From: Aphelocoma coerulescens
Lineage: Eukaryota > Chordata > Aves > Passeriformes > Corvidae
Length of the DNA stretch: 64,000 nucleotides
Direction of reading: 5' to 3'
Assembly: GCF_041296385.1 (NCBI RefSeq)
Contig: NC_091017.1
Span: 48,668,214-48,732,213, forward strand
The position numbers and the translations under genes were made by a program. Within the stretch, counting starts at the first letter, position 1, and every line of letters begins with the position of its first letter. Positions 1-12,665 of this stretch are shown piece by piece. The notes under the pieces were generated by a model. That model searched no databases, was not told the origin of the DNA, and worked only from the letters and a program-made list of their open reading frames with translations.

Positions 1-3000
1 TCCTTTTTTAACTTTCTCAAGTGACTTACAGAACAAAGGAACCTGCCTATACCCAGATTGCATTAGAGTGTGTCCTTCCTAGCCTTTCAAAATATATGTG
101 TTAAAGTACAAACTTCATTTACTCTTAAATCAGGATTCTAGGCACTTCACAGGATGAAAGACTTACATTCTGTTGTTATGAAAGCTTGGCTGTACACACA
201 CTGCTTTCCTGTTTGTCCCTGAGGAAAAGCAGCTATTGTTTATCTCCTAAAATGAGAAATACCTTTGAAGACACAGAATGTTTGTCACCCTACACCATGG
301 AAGAGGCCTGGATCATCTTCAATGTATCAGGGAAAGCTTTGTCACTGGTTTCAGCAGCTCAGGAGTTTTTCATCCGATCCCTTTTTTCTTCACTCTATAC
401 ACAGTAATAAATTGCACAAACCACTGAGTGAATGAAGACCCACTAAAATCACCTCTGAAACTACCAATGATTACGCTGTGGCTTGGTTTTGAGTTTTTAA
501 ACAACAATATGAAGCAAAGATTCAATCTCTCCTAGTCTCAAGTGAGTTAAGCCTAAACTAGGACAAGAAATACACCATAAAGTTGTATTCCCTATCAACT
601 CCTGGAGGTTAGGCCCTTGAGCAAGGGTAATTTAGTACTGAAATTACATTGTCTTTTCTTGGAAATATCTGTGATCTTCGCCATCTGTTTCACGCGATAA
701 AATAAAGTTGTTGATTTGATGCTGCACCTTCTATGTCAGAATAAAGGCCAAGTTCCTATTTGCATCAAGCAGAAAAAAAAAAAAGTAATTATAAATTATA
801 ATGAAAACAAGCACATGATTTTCCATATTTTAATGAAGCAAAGGTAGCTGCAGTTGTTTACAGCTCCAATCAAATTCAGATCACGTTAATTGGAACTTTC
901 AGTTTCAGACGAGTAAGACTCTAGCAAGCAGGTAGAGAAAGAGCTCTAATGAGTTTCCTCACCACAGAAAAATTATCTGGCAAATAGTACAAAGATCACT
1001 CAAATGAAAACAAATACTCAACAAAGCAGATAATTGACTGCAATCTTAGTTAATAAGATGGCCCCAAACTGCCCTGCAAAAATGCCAAAGCAACTAAATA
1101 TAAATGTTTATCTTGTTAGCAAAGGAAGAAAAACTTCTGTATTTTTCTGGGGAACTTCTATACAGTTTTATGGGAGTCTAAATTAACTTAAAATTAATTA
1201 AGTATTTTATGTTGTGGTTTCTGGTTTGAAGTTTTATTTCTGCACTGAATCTGATGGTGCATGATCTGGAGTCCTTCCCATCCTTTGAACCCATCAGCAT
1301 CAGTATTTGTTTACCATACCAAAAGAGGATGCTAAAATGGAAGACTGATCACTAACATTTTTTAAAAGGTCTATTAATTGTACCTAAGGATATTCTCAGC
1401 TCAACATACCTATACATACACATGCATGTACACACATATATATCCACTACCATAGTCTAATGATAATACAGCCAATTTAATACATTTTTTCATTACAATC
1501 CATCTTCTTCAGATCCTGAAACTAACGATCAGGGAAACAAACATTCGAACAACATTCCCAGAATATCTGTGTTGCCTGAGAACTCTTTCTTTATTTTAAT
1601 AAATAAATAGAATACTCAAAGGTCCTTTCTACAATGCTGTCTGAATGTCACTCACCATGAAAAAGTCTAGAATACCATGCAGACAACAGAAATCCTCTGG
1701 TCAGCAAGGCATTGCACATGTGGTGAGAATCCAGCCAATTTAGTATTACTGTATACATACCATTAAACAGCTTAAGTGTTTTTCTTAACCAAGACAGAAA
1801 CAGCTGACTATTGATTCCTGTTGCCTTGGAAAGCATGGCAGAGGAAGTATCCAATGTGCTTTTCAAAGCAGGTTGTGGGAATAGGTTACAAGGGGCAGAA
1901 TATTTAGTATGTCTCCCTCATTATGTCCATCTTGTGCCTCACCCTTCTGTTCATCCACCAATCTATGCAATGAGTTAATGACAACTGTTTTTTGGAATAA
2001 TACCTGTATTCAAACTATGTCAGCTCCATTCAAAAAACTATACATAGTTAGTTTATAATAGATAGTTTTCTAAACTACATAAAGTAAGATGTCATTGCAA
2101 AGAATGAAGAAACAAATGCCCATTATATCCCTAGTAATATTTGATCGCATAAGGGTCTCACTTCTTACAACTGCTGATTCCATATCCTCCCTGCTATTTC
2201 AGGGAGAATGCTGTTATACAGAGCTATTTTTAAACAGCTTTAAATTTAAAATTTAAATGAAAATCCTTCTAATGTCAGATTTTTGTGAGTGGGTTACTAA
2301 TAATGTAGCAATTCCTCCTGGAAGTTTCAAAGCAGGAAGTGAAATATTCTCTTCCCCCTGACTCTCCAACACAGCCAAATACCCCAAACACTTTCCCACA
2401 GCTTCTTCCCAGAGTGAGTTTTTTTCTTATTAATTTCTTATGAATGCTCATAGGGTTTAGTGTGACCATCTTTGTTAACATAACTTCTATCCATACCAAT
2501 GAAAGCTCCTAGAAACAGATTAAAGCAGATGATGACAGATGAGCTGCTAGTGAACTCAGCAAATTCAGAGAACTGGGAAAGTATATAAACTTTGATCTTT
2601 ATCCAGACTTTTTGCTCCATTCTTCCTTACCCCATCAACAAACTTTCAGTCTTCCTTTCTTCATAGATACAAATCCCTGCTACCTATTCATTCTTCACGG
2701 ATCTACCACCATAAAGGGAGAAGGCTGACAGTGAAGCTCCTATGGATCAGACAGACATTCCCACTTCAGCAGTCTTTCCATCTTCAAGAAAAGTGTTTTG
2801 GTTCTTCCATTTCATCTCCCTTTCACCTGATTCTGACAGAACAAAAACCCACTGCTACATCTGCTTAGCCTCTTATCTCTAGGTTTTAAAACTAAACTTT
2901 TAACAGTTTGAGTAGTCAGTGATCCTTAAAATTGAAAAAGCAAAGACATGCCAGACCCTAGAATAGAGGAAAAGCAGGAGGGTAACAAACACAAACCACC

Positions 3001-3630
3001 AAGCCTCCTCAGCCTCCCCTCTGCTACAGGAAAGGATTGCACTACTTTAAATCACAATTCAAGCCAATTTCTTTTGCAAATCAAAACTCCACAGATTCAT
3101 CCTGATGATGATGATGAAGAATAATACTTATTTTGATACATATGGCATGTCTGGTACTGTTACACATCTAGAAAAAAAATGGTCTCTTTCTAAAATAACC
3201 TTTTCACATATGTGAGCAGAAGGTAATCCATCAGTGTAATGGCAATGAAAAATACATGAGTTAACTTCCTCATTGATGGCAATTTGAACTGAAGCAACTC
3301 ACAAGCATGACCCTCATGCAGCCTTTTGCTGAAGGTGTGACAAGGAGGATCAAGATAACATACAGACAGATTCCCAAATGGACACTCATATCAGAAAACT
3401 ATCACAAAACTGCAATTTCTCCACAAATGAATGGTATACTAAGAGAATCTTCTTGTACTGGATCAAGGTGCATATTCCAGTTCCTCTCTTCCTTCTCTCA
3501 CGAAGGTGCTAAGCCAATAATTACCTCAAAGCATCATGAAATTACAAGATTTCACTTTCATTATATGGCAGATTTCCCCTGATAGGAATCCCAGTAACAT
3601 AGAGACAGACCTCTGTGTTGGATGCTGTCT
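1..3630. other. Unannotated AT-rich non-coding DNA
   Basis: I see no gene or recognisable transposon here. ORFs are at most 91 codons, on both strands, with no domain I recognise. Small features are an A12 run at 773-784, a TA/CA-rich alternating stretch at about 1405-1445 and a low-complexity AT palindrome at about 2241-2259. Confidence 0.6.
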
Positions 3631-3651
3631 GCATTCACTTGTTATTGATTT

Positions 3652-3740
3652 ATTCTGCCATCTTGAAGAAACCAGTTAAATGCTCTCTGCCTCAGTTCCT
3701 CCTTTTCCAAAATAGAGATACTAATCCTTAATTCCAGATA
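3652..3740 (-). repeat. Ancient MIR/L2-like remnant
   Basis: The plus strand reads like the reverse complement of a MIR: a 'tctctgcctcagttcctcc' block is followed by a 'aaaatagagatactaat' block, in the order and spacing remembered for MIR (control region, then the AT-rich end). MIR and L2 copies are old in amniotes and heavily decayed in birds, so only these blocks survive. The exact family (MIR, L2 or another CORE-SINE) cannot be settled by eye. Confidence 0.4.
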
Positions 3741-3759
3741 AGGTCTTTCACCAGCTGCT

Positions 3760-6700
3760 GCAATAAAAGTACTGTGTAATTAGATGATATTACTACTACT
3801 CTTACTAATTCCTTTAGATTATGTGTCTTTTTATAATTTTAGATGGATTTCAGTAACTATTTTTTATTTAAAAATAAAAAAGTCCTATTTCCCTGACCTA
3901 GTTCAGCCTAAGAGTAACTGGTTTATGCCTCACATACCTACCTACCTTTGGAGTTTGAATTTAACATAAAGTATCTCTGATCCAATTACACTTCCTTCAT
4001 TAATAAAGGGTACAAGCAAATACATAAAAAAATGTTCATTTTGGAGATAAGGCTACCAAGTTTCTAGCAAGATTTTCTGTCATGAGAAGAAAAGAATCTG
4101 TAAAAAGTGGACAAATACTAACAACTGTGATCTTTCCAAATCTGAACTTGAAGCCAATGCACAGAGGCAGCAAATTCTGAAGCTAAGGATCTTTGTGGTT
4201 TGTCCAGCTGGAAGAAGAAGCCAGCAGACTATAAAAGGCAATCTGCCCAAGTCTCCTCAGGTATTTCTGCTAATATGTAGTTTTCATCTGCGTCATTTGT
4301 AATATTTCAACCAGGGCACAGATGGGATCTACTGGCATCTACAAAAGTGTACGTATTGAGAAGAGAATTAAAATCACAACAGATCTAGAAGCCATTTGGC
4401 ATGCTGTTGGTCTATCCTGCCCTACTGTAAGGAAAGAAAACTGAAAAACATTCCTTTGTAAAGGAACTACAGGAATATGATACAGAGGTATAGTAAAAAA
4501 AAAGCAAAAGCACATGATATTCCAAAGGAAGGAACACGACATTATATCCACAGCTGAGATAATATTAGTATAGTGGCCCATGATTACATACCAAGGAAAC
4601 TGGAAGTTGTGATCCTAATTATTATATAGAAAAAGGTGCTGAACCAGGAAAAAAAAATAAGAAGGGGAGATAAAGCACTTTAAAGCAAATCCAAACACAG
4701 TATCTATCAACCCACCTGCTATTTGTTTCTGTCAGACCTGTCAGCCAGTGATTTTAGATGAGAGATTGGAAGCACTAGCATATGTGTCTGCTGGAGGAAG
4801 CTGCAGAATTATTATTACAGAAAGAAGTATCTTGTAGGCAGGAGAGAATCAAGGGAAATGTTGTTGCTGAGAGATAAAAATGGAAATAAATGGGATGATT
4901 TTCCATTACTCTGCATGCAATCTTCCATGGCAAGAATGTTTGAGGCTTTTGTATGCCTAAAAGGAGACATATTAAAAGGGGCAAGGACTGGCCCAAAGTT
5001 GGTCCAAATCTCACATGTCTTTTGGAAACCATTATTTACACACACCTCTCTTACTTCCATTGTTGGAGGTATATACCATATGGGATGGGGTTCAGTGGAA
5101 TGGAAATTTAACTACAAATAGCATTGTGCCCCCTATATACCATCTACTCTGTACCCAGTGTAATTTACAGCAGTTTCAAGAAATGATTTAATTTTTGCTT
5201 TCTGTAATTCCCTATCAAGCAGAACATTTCCATGACATAACATATTTGAATAGGCACCACTAATATCAGAGCCTGGAAACAAAGCAAGTGTTCAATCCTT
5301 CTGGCATCTTTCTCAGTGCCATATCACATAGGCAAATGTCTCAGGATCCTAGGAGACCTCACCAGTAAATCAATTAAAGGAGTACTATTTAAGCTTCTAA
5401 ATTCAGCAAATGAGAAGAATAGTACACTAATCATCTTCTCACATCACCACATAAAAAAATACAACAGCAATACCTGACCCATACTTCTTTATACAGAGAT
5501 GCATTCCCACAAGTCGGAGTCGAGGTATCAAGGCACTGTATTTCATAGGTATTTGGGTACCAACTTTCTTTGTCTAAGTAACAGAAGAATCTGTCCATAG
5601 CAGAAGGCTGGCCTGATGGAACTCAAAACACTTCTAGATATAAATATTAACTAAAAAAATATTGGAAGAATAGCTTTATGCTTCCTGCCCCTTGCCCTTC
5701 CCCTACTCCCAGGATTAAGAAAAAATTCTTTCCTACTGTTCCCTTGTACATATAGAGAGAAATCCTGGTTCCTGAAAATCTTTGCCAGAACTATTCAATT
5801 CTGCAGACCTTCTACAGTAAGAGTATGTCTACTCCAGTCCCACTGAGAGGTTTTGTGAAAGTCTACAGTCAGGGGTATGATCTTGAAACTAAAAGTCAGA
5901 CGTTTAACTTTTTTTTTTTTTTTCCGGTCAAATGGTAATCGAATCTTGACATTAGGCAAGGCAAAACAAACTTGATCCCTGTGCATACTATGTCCATCCT
6001 TTATGCAGCATACTGTGTCCTGAGCACGAAAGAATTTCTGCTCTGAGAGAAGTCCTGATAAAAGCAGTATTAACAACTACAAGCTAAATTATCATGAAGT
6101 AAGTCATTATTTTATATCCTTAAAACTTTGTGAGGGCAAGATTTCCTCAAAGGAAAGGAGAGTGCAGATCCTTTCCACCTGTCAAGGTGGAAATCACACA
6201 TGACTCCAAGACATGAGGGGAGGCAGAGGGGAGAAACAAGGAGGACACCAGAATCACCAGCCAAATGAGGAGAAACAATTAAGAGAGATCCTGCAGAAAG
6301 AAAGGACAAAGGATTTTTCTCAGCAACTCACAGCATCAAAGAAAAATATTTATGGAAGCATCCACAGGAGCCACATTAGACAACTCAGTCATGTGCACAA
6401 AGATGGTCCTATATTACATACAAAGAAATGGACTAGGGTGCCTTGAAAGCTTGAAGTTTAGGAGAGCTTGAAGAGCCCTTCTAGTGCTTATATCCAAAAG
6501 ACAGGATCTAACGTCTATGGACCATTTGGCAAGTTGTTGAGAAAGACTGACTTCACATGTAGACTCGCTGATTTCAATGAGTTCATAATAACATCTTTTA
6601 TACCATAAATCCATCAGTTACACAGGCACACAGTTTAGGGAATCAGACAGGAAGGATGTCTGTGCTCCTGTACTATACAGTCACAGGGCTGACCTGAATT

Positions 6701-8224
6701 CCTGTGTAAAGCAAAGTACCACATTTAGGAGGAAAAGAAACTCCTTCACTCTAAACTAATATATTCCCTCAAGAGATAACATCATTAGTCCCATCTGTAT
6801 GACACTATTGTTGCTGTAAAAAATGTTTCACTGTGAGCAAAACACAATTTAACCTAGAAAAAAAAGCTTTTTGGCTTCATTGTTATATACTTCTTTGTTG
6901 CTTAATTCCTGGGTCAAGTTTATTTATTTTTAATTAATGCATATAAGATGGAAGTCATTTTGATGCATTTGAAATTACTCACATTCTTAAGAAGGGCTAG
7001 AGGGAACTTTCAGAGGTAATTAACATTATAAGAATCAAGTGACAATGCTTAAGGGTGTACTAGAAAACATTGCAAAAGAACTGTCACAATGTACAGCAAA
7101 AACAAAGCTTCTTTACGGAATAGGGTTTATTTGAAATCATGCAAGAGAACTGTTTTTATCTGCAGTCCACACTAGGAAATGAATGTACAAAAAAAATGTA
7201 TCTCCACTAGCCTTAAAAAATACATTTTCAACAAGCCTGTGTTATTTTACAGTTATTTCTATCCAACTGCTTTAGGAAGTAAAATGCATTTTTAATCACA
7301 CTGAAGATAGTCTCTACATCTCTACACTTGCCTGTCTGCAGAAAATTGAAGTTTGGAGCCTCTAAAATTTTTAGCTGCCAACTGCATAAAGTAAATGAAA
7401 TGAATTGACACTATTAGCAGTTGAAGTATGTCTAACTAAAAACAAAGAAACTATTTTCCTGGAGGAGTAATTTTGACCTCCTTTTGGTACCGCACCACTT
7501 TTAGTCAAGCTTTTTGTCAGTTCAAGTTAAAAGAAACTGTAGAAAAATGACCAATGATCATATTACTAATAAATGTATAAACCTTTCCCCAGGTTATAGT
7601 TCTTCATATACCCTTGCAATTAACTTATTGGCCTGAGGATCCCACCATCCAGGCAAACACAAACAGAATCAGAAATGCTGGAGAATGTATGGTATTCACA
7701 CAACACTTTGCATCAAACTGTCTGAAGTGAAATGCAAAATACTACTTTCAATGGAAATAATTATTCTTATTTCAGGACTCTTGGAGAAGCTGCTGGTTTT
7801 TTGTTGCCACCACTGATAAGCAAGTTCTTCTTCAAAAGCTGAAGACCAAAGAAGGATGGACAGATTCTGGTAAATTTAGTGGAAAAACAATCAAGGAAAC
7901 AGAAGAACAATGCTTCAATCTTGTTCATGAAAGACAAGGACCAATAACCAATGGAGACTCATTCACACGTGTTCCCTCATGGCCCAAGATATGCATCTTT
8001 ACCTTCAGAGACAGAGCACCTTCTGCTTCCCAGTTTGCTATCACAGACTTTAAGCAGTCAGTCTGCTCCCTTGCTATAAAAACCAAGAGAGCAAGGCTAA
8101 AGATTTCCAGAGACAGTGACAAGGGAAGTGCATCACTCAGACTGGTCTGCAAAAAAAGCATTCTCTGTCAATAAAGAATGGGGCAACGACTGAGAAAATC
8201 CAGATTCCCTTTCTAGTTGCGTAA
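3760..8224. other. Unannotated non-coding DNA
   Basis: No supported gene. Three overlapping ORFs near 4775-5121 lie on opposite strands, have ordinary composition and look like chance. A T15 run lies at 5909-5923. The purine-rich stretch around 6210-6310 has no recognised content. Confidence 0.55.
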
Positions 8225-8239
8225 GAGATTGCCAGTGAA

Positions 8240-8330
8240 ACCATAAACAACTATGAGACACCTCAGGCTTTCTTCAGTGAAGTGGGGATAATACTTACCT
8301 ACTCTTTGTAGAGGAAAATGTGTATTAGCA
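8240..8330 (-). repeat. Ancient MIR/L2-like remnant
   Basis: The plus strand carries 'acctcaggctttcttcag' followed by 'gtggggataatacttacct'. This follows the reverse-complement MIR order of a cytosine-rich 'cctcagtttccc' block and then 'atggggataata..tacct'. The match is short and diverged, so the family is uncertain. Confidence 0.4.
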
Positions 8331-8576
8331 TGTTTGCTATGCATATGGCAGCCAGGCTAGATCTTAGCTTGGAAGGTCATTGTACTCCAGTAATATAAAA
8401 ATCAAGTGCAAAACATGTGTGAAGTTCCAAATTAAATAGGCTCTCGCAGAGGATAACTGAAATGACTCAGCAGCTCTAAGGCAGAACACTTTCTATTATT
8501 AATTTGGTTTTCTTCATAACAGTATAAGTTGTCTGATACCATGCAATCATTTTTCAAGCAGAATTGAGATACCACA

Positions 8577-8622
8577 CAATATATAGCAATTGCCATATAT
8601 ATAGCTATATATATAGCAATAT
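8577..8622. repeat. AT-rich palindromic simple repeat
   Basis: Three copies of a TATATAGC-type unit surround a perfect 20-bp palindrome at 8595-8614 centred on AGCT. Such a sequence could extrude as a cruciform, and the arrangement suggests slippage and local duplication. No protein-binding role can be inferred. Confidence 0.8.
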
Positions 8623-8639
8623 TCATGTTCTGTCAGTTC

Positions 8640-11600
8640 CTGCTATCCACAGGAAGGCAGTAACTCAGTTACTTCTACAAATTCAGTAATCAGACCCAAT
8701 GCATATGCAAAAGACAAGGTCTGTTGGATTGGTGCTCTGCCTGAATTCATTTTCCAATACACTGATTAGCTAGCTGAGTGCATAGTCAATTGCACTGTGA
8801 TGAGTTTACTGTAAAATTGATGAAGAACAGACTTCAATATTTTATTGCCTTTGTCATTGATACTGGGGGAAAAAAGGGATTTTACATAAAGCTATTTGGT
8901 AAAACTAGACCCCCTGAATATTATATGCATATAAAATGAGTTCTTTTTCCTACTCATGTAGAATTTAGTGGCTCTTTGACAGGACAACCAGCTAACGAAT
9001 TGCTTATTTCCAAAAGCAAAACAAAACTGCAGATTGTTAGGAGTACTTGTGTAGAACTCCCAGCTAAGCAGTAGAAATAATTCTGATAATGGCCTGTAGA
9101 CCTTTTGTTTTAGCAAAATATGTGCTGTTTCAGTGAAAAGTGTTTTCAGGTCACTCTGTGCCTCAGGACTGTGCCTAACTGAGAAGTAAAGTAACAAGGG
9201 AATAAATAGGGTTCTACCAATCTGGACACCTTTTTATCTACATGGAGCTCATATTAGTCTGTGGCTATTCTCCTGAAGGAAGAAATTATCTTCATCTCTT
9301 CACTTGGCTCTTTATAAAATAGAGGAGACATTCCTGACAATATACAAGTAGGAAAAACTCCCATGTCTATGACTCATCCTGGAGTTCTTGATTGCCCATT
9401 TAATATTGCTATGATGATGTGAAAGACTAAAGGATGACAGATACTATTACTATGAGTACTTACAGGTATATAATTTCAGATGAGTTTTCTTAAAAAAAAA
9501 AAAAGAGCTGATTTTAGGTAGATGAAATAACAGTACCTGTAAGATTGCTGGTTCACATTAGAAAATGGACAAGGCGAGCCCTGCTACCAGCAAACTTTTC
9601 AAAGAATGGAAGGGTTGGTTAACTTGGGGGGTTTTACCCTGGTTTTTCATTAATAAACTAAAACAAAGGGTAGCAGATCCTAATACATTAGTTTTTGTTT
9701 GCTTACCACATGCTATTTTATGGGGACACATTGGTGCAACATCAAAAAGTCCACAGGCTTGTGAAAGGAAGGTAGCCAGGTGGTTTTTGCTTGCAGCCAT
9801 CTCCCATAGGTAAAGAATAAGACTGGCTGACAGGGGACCTTTAGAACAACCTTTTAAGTTTAAGAGACTGAAATAATCCCTCTTGATTTCCTTTTGCTGT
9901 GTGAAATTATGCAATGGCAAGCAGATTCCAAGTTTTATAATGCCCAGGATTATACTCTTGCCACATTGTATTCTGGGGTTGAAAAATGGGCCTCAGTATA
10001 AATATAGGAAAACCTTAATCTGTTTTCCAGGAACTGTATAGTAAATAGGACCTGCATCACAAACTTCTCTTATATTGTAAGATTATTTCCTAAATGTAAT
10101 AGCTGAGATTTTAAAGCAATTATTTTTTCTTTATGATAACCTTGATTCACTGGAATAAAAATGATGGAGATATTTCTTTTTATTGGGAAGTTATTTTAAC
10201 TACTTGCTCATCATTTCCTGTTCTAGCTTTTCTAACTGAATCATAGCAATATGAAGAAATGGGTTAACTTTGCTTATAAAGTTCCAGAATCCTTTAATTA
10301 AAACCCACTATTCTGGGGTCTGCTAGATATACATGGCATGTTTCAACCCTAGAAAATACAAGGGAGCAAAAAAGATCTCCCCACTGGTTGATTAATAAAT
10401 GACTGGCATAAATTGCCTTCACAAATGCTTTTTTGTCTTTCTGCTTTAGCAGATAGGAGAAAAGGAGAAAAACAATATTTCAACATTCCTTGGAGTTTCA
10501 GCATCCTACAGTGTCATAAGCTTTCTTGCTCTCTTGGTCCATTTACTTCTGAGTTTTCACAACTGCAGCAAAGATGGTAGGAATCAATTCCATGGGATGA
10601 TCAGTCATTAGGGTGGTATTAACCATGCCATGAACTTTCCTGTATACTCAGGAGGCCTGGAAGCCTTCTGGGAGCTTTCTGAGATCTCAGAGATGTTCCC
10701 ATTCTCTTTTTGCACAAAAAATTAGGCCATCTGCATTTTCACCAGAGAACCTCAGTGACCACACCATAGATGCAAACTTGAAATTCAGAACATTCACTTA
10801 AAATACAGAGAACAGGGTACATCACTGATCTAGCATAGAGAAGGTAAGGACTCAAACTTGTTGTTCTCACATTCTCTGCAAGCACCCAGCCCATTTGGTA
10901 GTAATTTTTTCATTCTTGGATTATCGTATGCATGGTAAAACTATTCCATTTGTGCCAACATGTATTTAGAACAATAGTAATTAGCACCAGTAAATATCTT
11001 GGAAAAGAAAAATTGAAATTCTTAAATAAGTACATAGCAGAAGATTACAGAAGATTAATACTCTCTTTCTCTTTAAATTAAAAAAAAAACAAAACTTGCA
11101 AAATATAATCACTATATGACTGTGGACTTCATTTAATACAACACAAATTTCAAAGACTAAAATGAAAAAAGTTTCTAATGTGGTTTTTTGGAAGTTGGAA
11201 GTAGAGGACACGAGATTACAACCTACCTTTTAATAGAAACATAATGGTTTCAGCAGTAATATTAGATACCATCAGAAAGCAATTAAGCAAAATTCACTGA
11301 TAAAAACATGCTTATCCATCCTTTACACTTGCAGGTAAAAAAACAAACTTGTATCTGAATTCATATCTAGAGATTAGAAATCAAGGATATCTGTCTTTCA
11401 AGTGTTAACTGTTTTAAATCTTATCTCTATCATTCTCCCTCTTCAGCTAAGGAAAAACTCATAGCACCTGATCCTTTCCAGCTGAACTTAATGAGGAAGC
11501 AGAAGTTTGGAAGAACACCTAGCACACTCTCACTTATGGAACAGGCCTAAGTTAATTGAATCTAAAACTTTGAAATGTGTGTAGAATAAATGTCAGATCC

Positions 11601-12510
11601 TCAAGATCGATTATTCTGCTCTATAGATCTGCTCCTATTGCATTTCTCTACTTGTTGCTGTAGGCCATCCCAATCACATGGAGTACTACTCTGGACAGAA
11701 CTATGGGCAGACAGTTGAACTTAATTTGTGTACAGAAAACCTTCTGTCCAGGCAGGAAAAAATCTTTACAGGGATCAATTGTCATGGGTACCTCTGCCAG
11801 GAACAGAGATTACAAGGAACACACTGAGTGTTGTCTTCAGTCTCTGCAGAAGGCTGGGAGAGCTTTTTCATCACATACAATGGATTTTGGATCAAGGGTT
11901 TAAAAGCTAAGAGATCACAGGAATACACTTGTGCATACAAAGTTCTCTGCAGACCTGAAAATTAAACCATATAATCACACTGATGATTTCTCTGACAGAT
12001 TTGATGGTTCTAACATAGATCATTTTTTATTAATGGGACTAGACTTTAAACCCACAGATAGAAGGATCGATTACGATTAGACAGGGGTGAATTATTAACA
12101 TTTCATTTTCTGAAAGCAGTCTTCATAAGTGCTGTTTTAGCTCTCAGTACAGTATTTTCCACAGGTATGAGATATTGGAATTTTAATGCCTGATAAATGA
12201 TGTGAAATATAGCAGTGCTCTGCAACATGCAAGCCTTAGCCAGTCTATCCATTTAGACTCACTGGCCACTTACATGCACTTCCCACCTCTCCAGCTGACC
12301 ACACAGAAACAGGAGAAGAATACCAACCAACAATGATAATTGAACGCACTCCAGGTTTTACAACACTGCTGAATGCTCAGAACATCAACACAGTTTGATC
12401 AGTCTGCATTACATCGTGCATGACAACAGAAAGCAGTGGCCCCTTGGGCAGTACAGTACAGCATGAACTCACAATCAAAGCAAAGATTGTTATGTGAGGT
12501 CTTCAAGCCC
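8640..12510. other. Unannotated non-coding DNA, one odd ORF region
   Basis: No supported gene. An A13 run lies at 9492-9504. Between 9558 and 9920 both strands are open (82 codons plus, 120 codons minus). The plus ORF is tryptophan-rich and is treated as a finding, not as a gene. The rest is ordinary AT-rich sequence with short ORFs. Confidence 0.5.
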
Positions 12511-12517
12511 CAAACCA

Positions 12518-12662
12518 TGTTCACAGAATAATTTAGGTTGGAAAGGACCCTTGAGTCCAACCACAAACCTAACACTGCCAAGTTCACCACTAAACCATGC
12601 TTTTAAATACCTTCAGGGATTGTGACTCAACCACTTACCTGGGAAGGCTGTTCCATTTTAAT
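12518..12662 (-). mobile_element. CR1 LINE 3' fragment, internally deleted
   Basis: On the plus strand the fragment opens with 'cacagaataatttaggttgg' and continues through a 'gaaaggacccttgagtccaac' block, which is the reverse complement of the CR1 3' untranslated region. A later block reading 'tcaccactaaaccatg', then 'ttttaaataccttcagggat' and 'gggaaggctgttcca' belongs to the same family but is closer than expected, implying an internal deletion. CR1 LINEs are the dominant non-LTR elements of birds and are usually truncated at the 5' end. No coding part is present. Confidence 0.8.
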
Positions 12663-12665
12663 CAA

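Noticed and set aside
4775..5121. Three overlapping ORFs of 81-87 codons
   Set aside because: They are on opposite strands over the same bases with no features that favour one. Chance is sufficient.
9558..9920. 120-codon minus-strand ORF
   Set aside because: No recognisable domain or start context. Both strands are open here, so it may be chance; only the plus strand was kept, as a weak lead.
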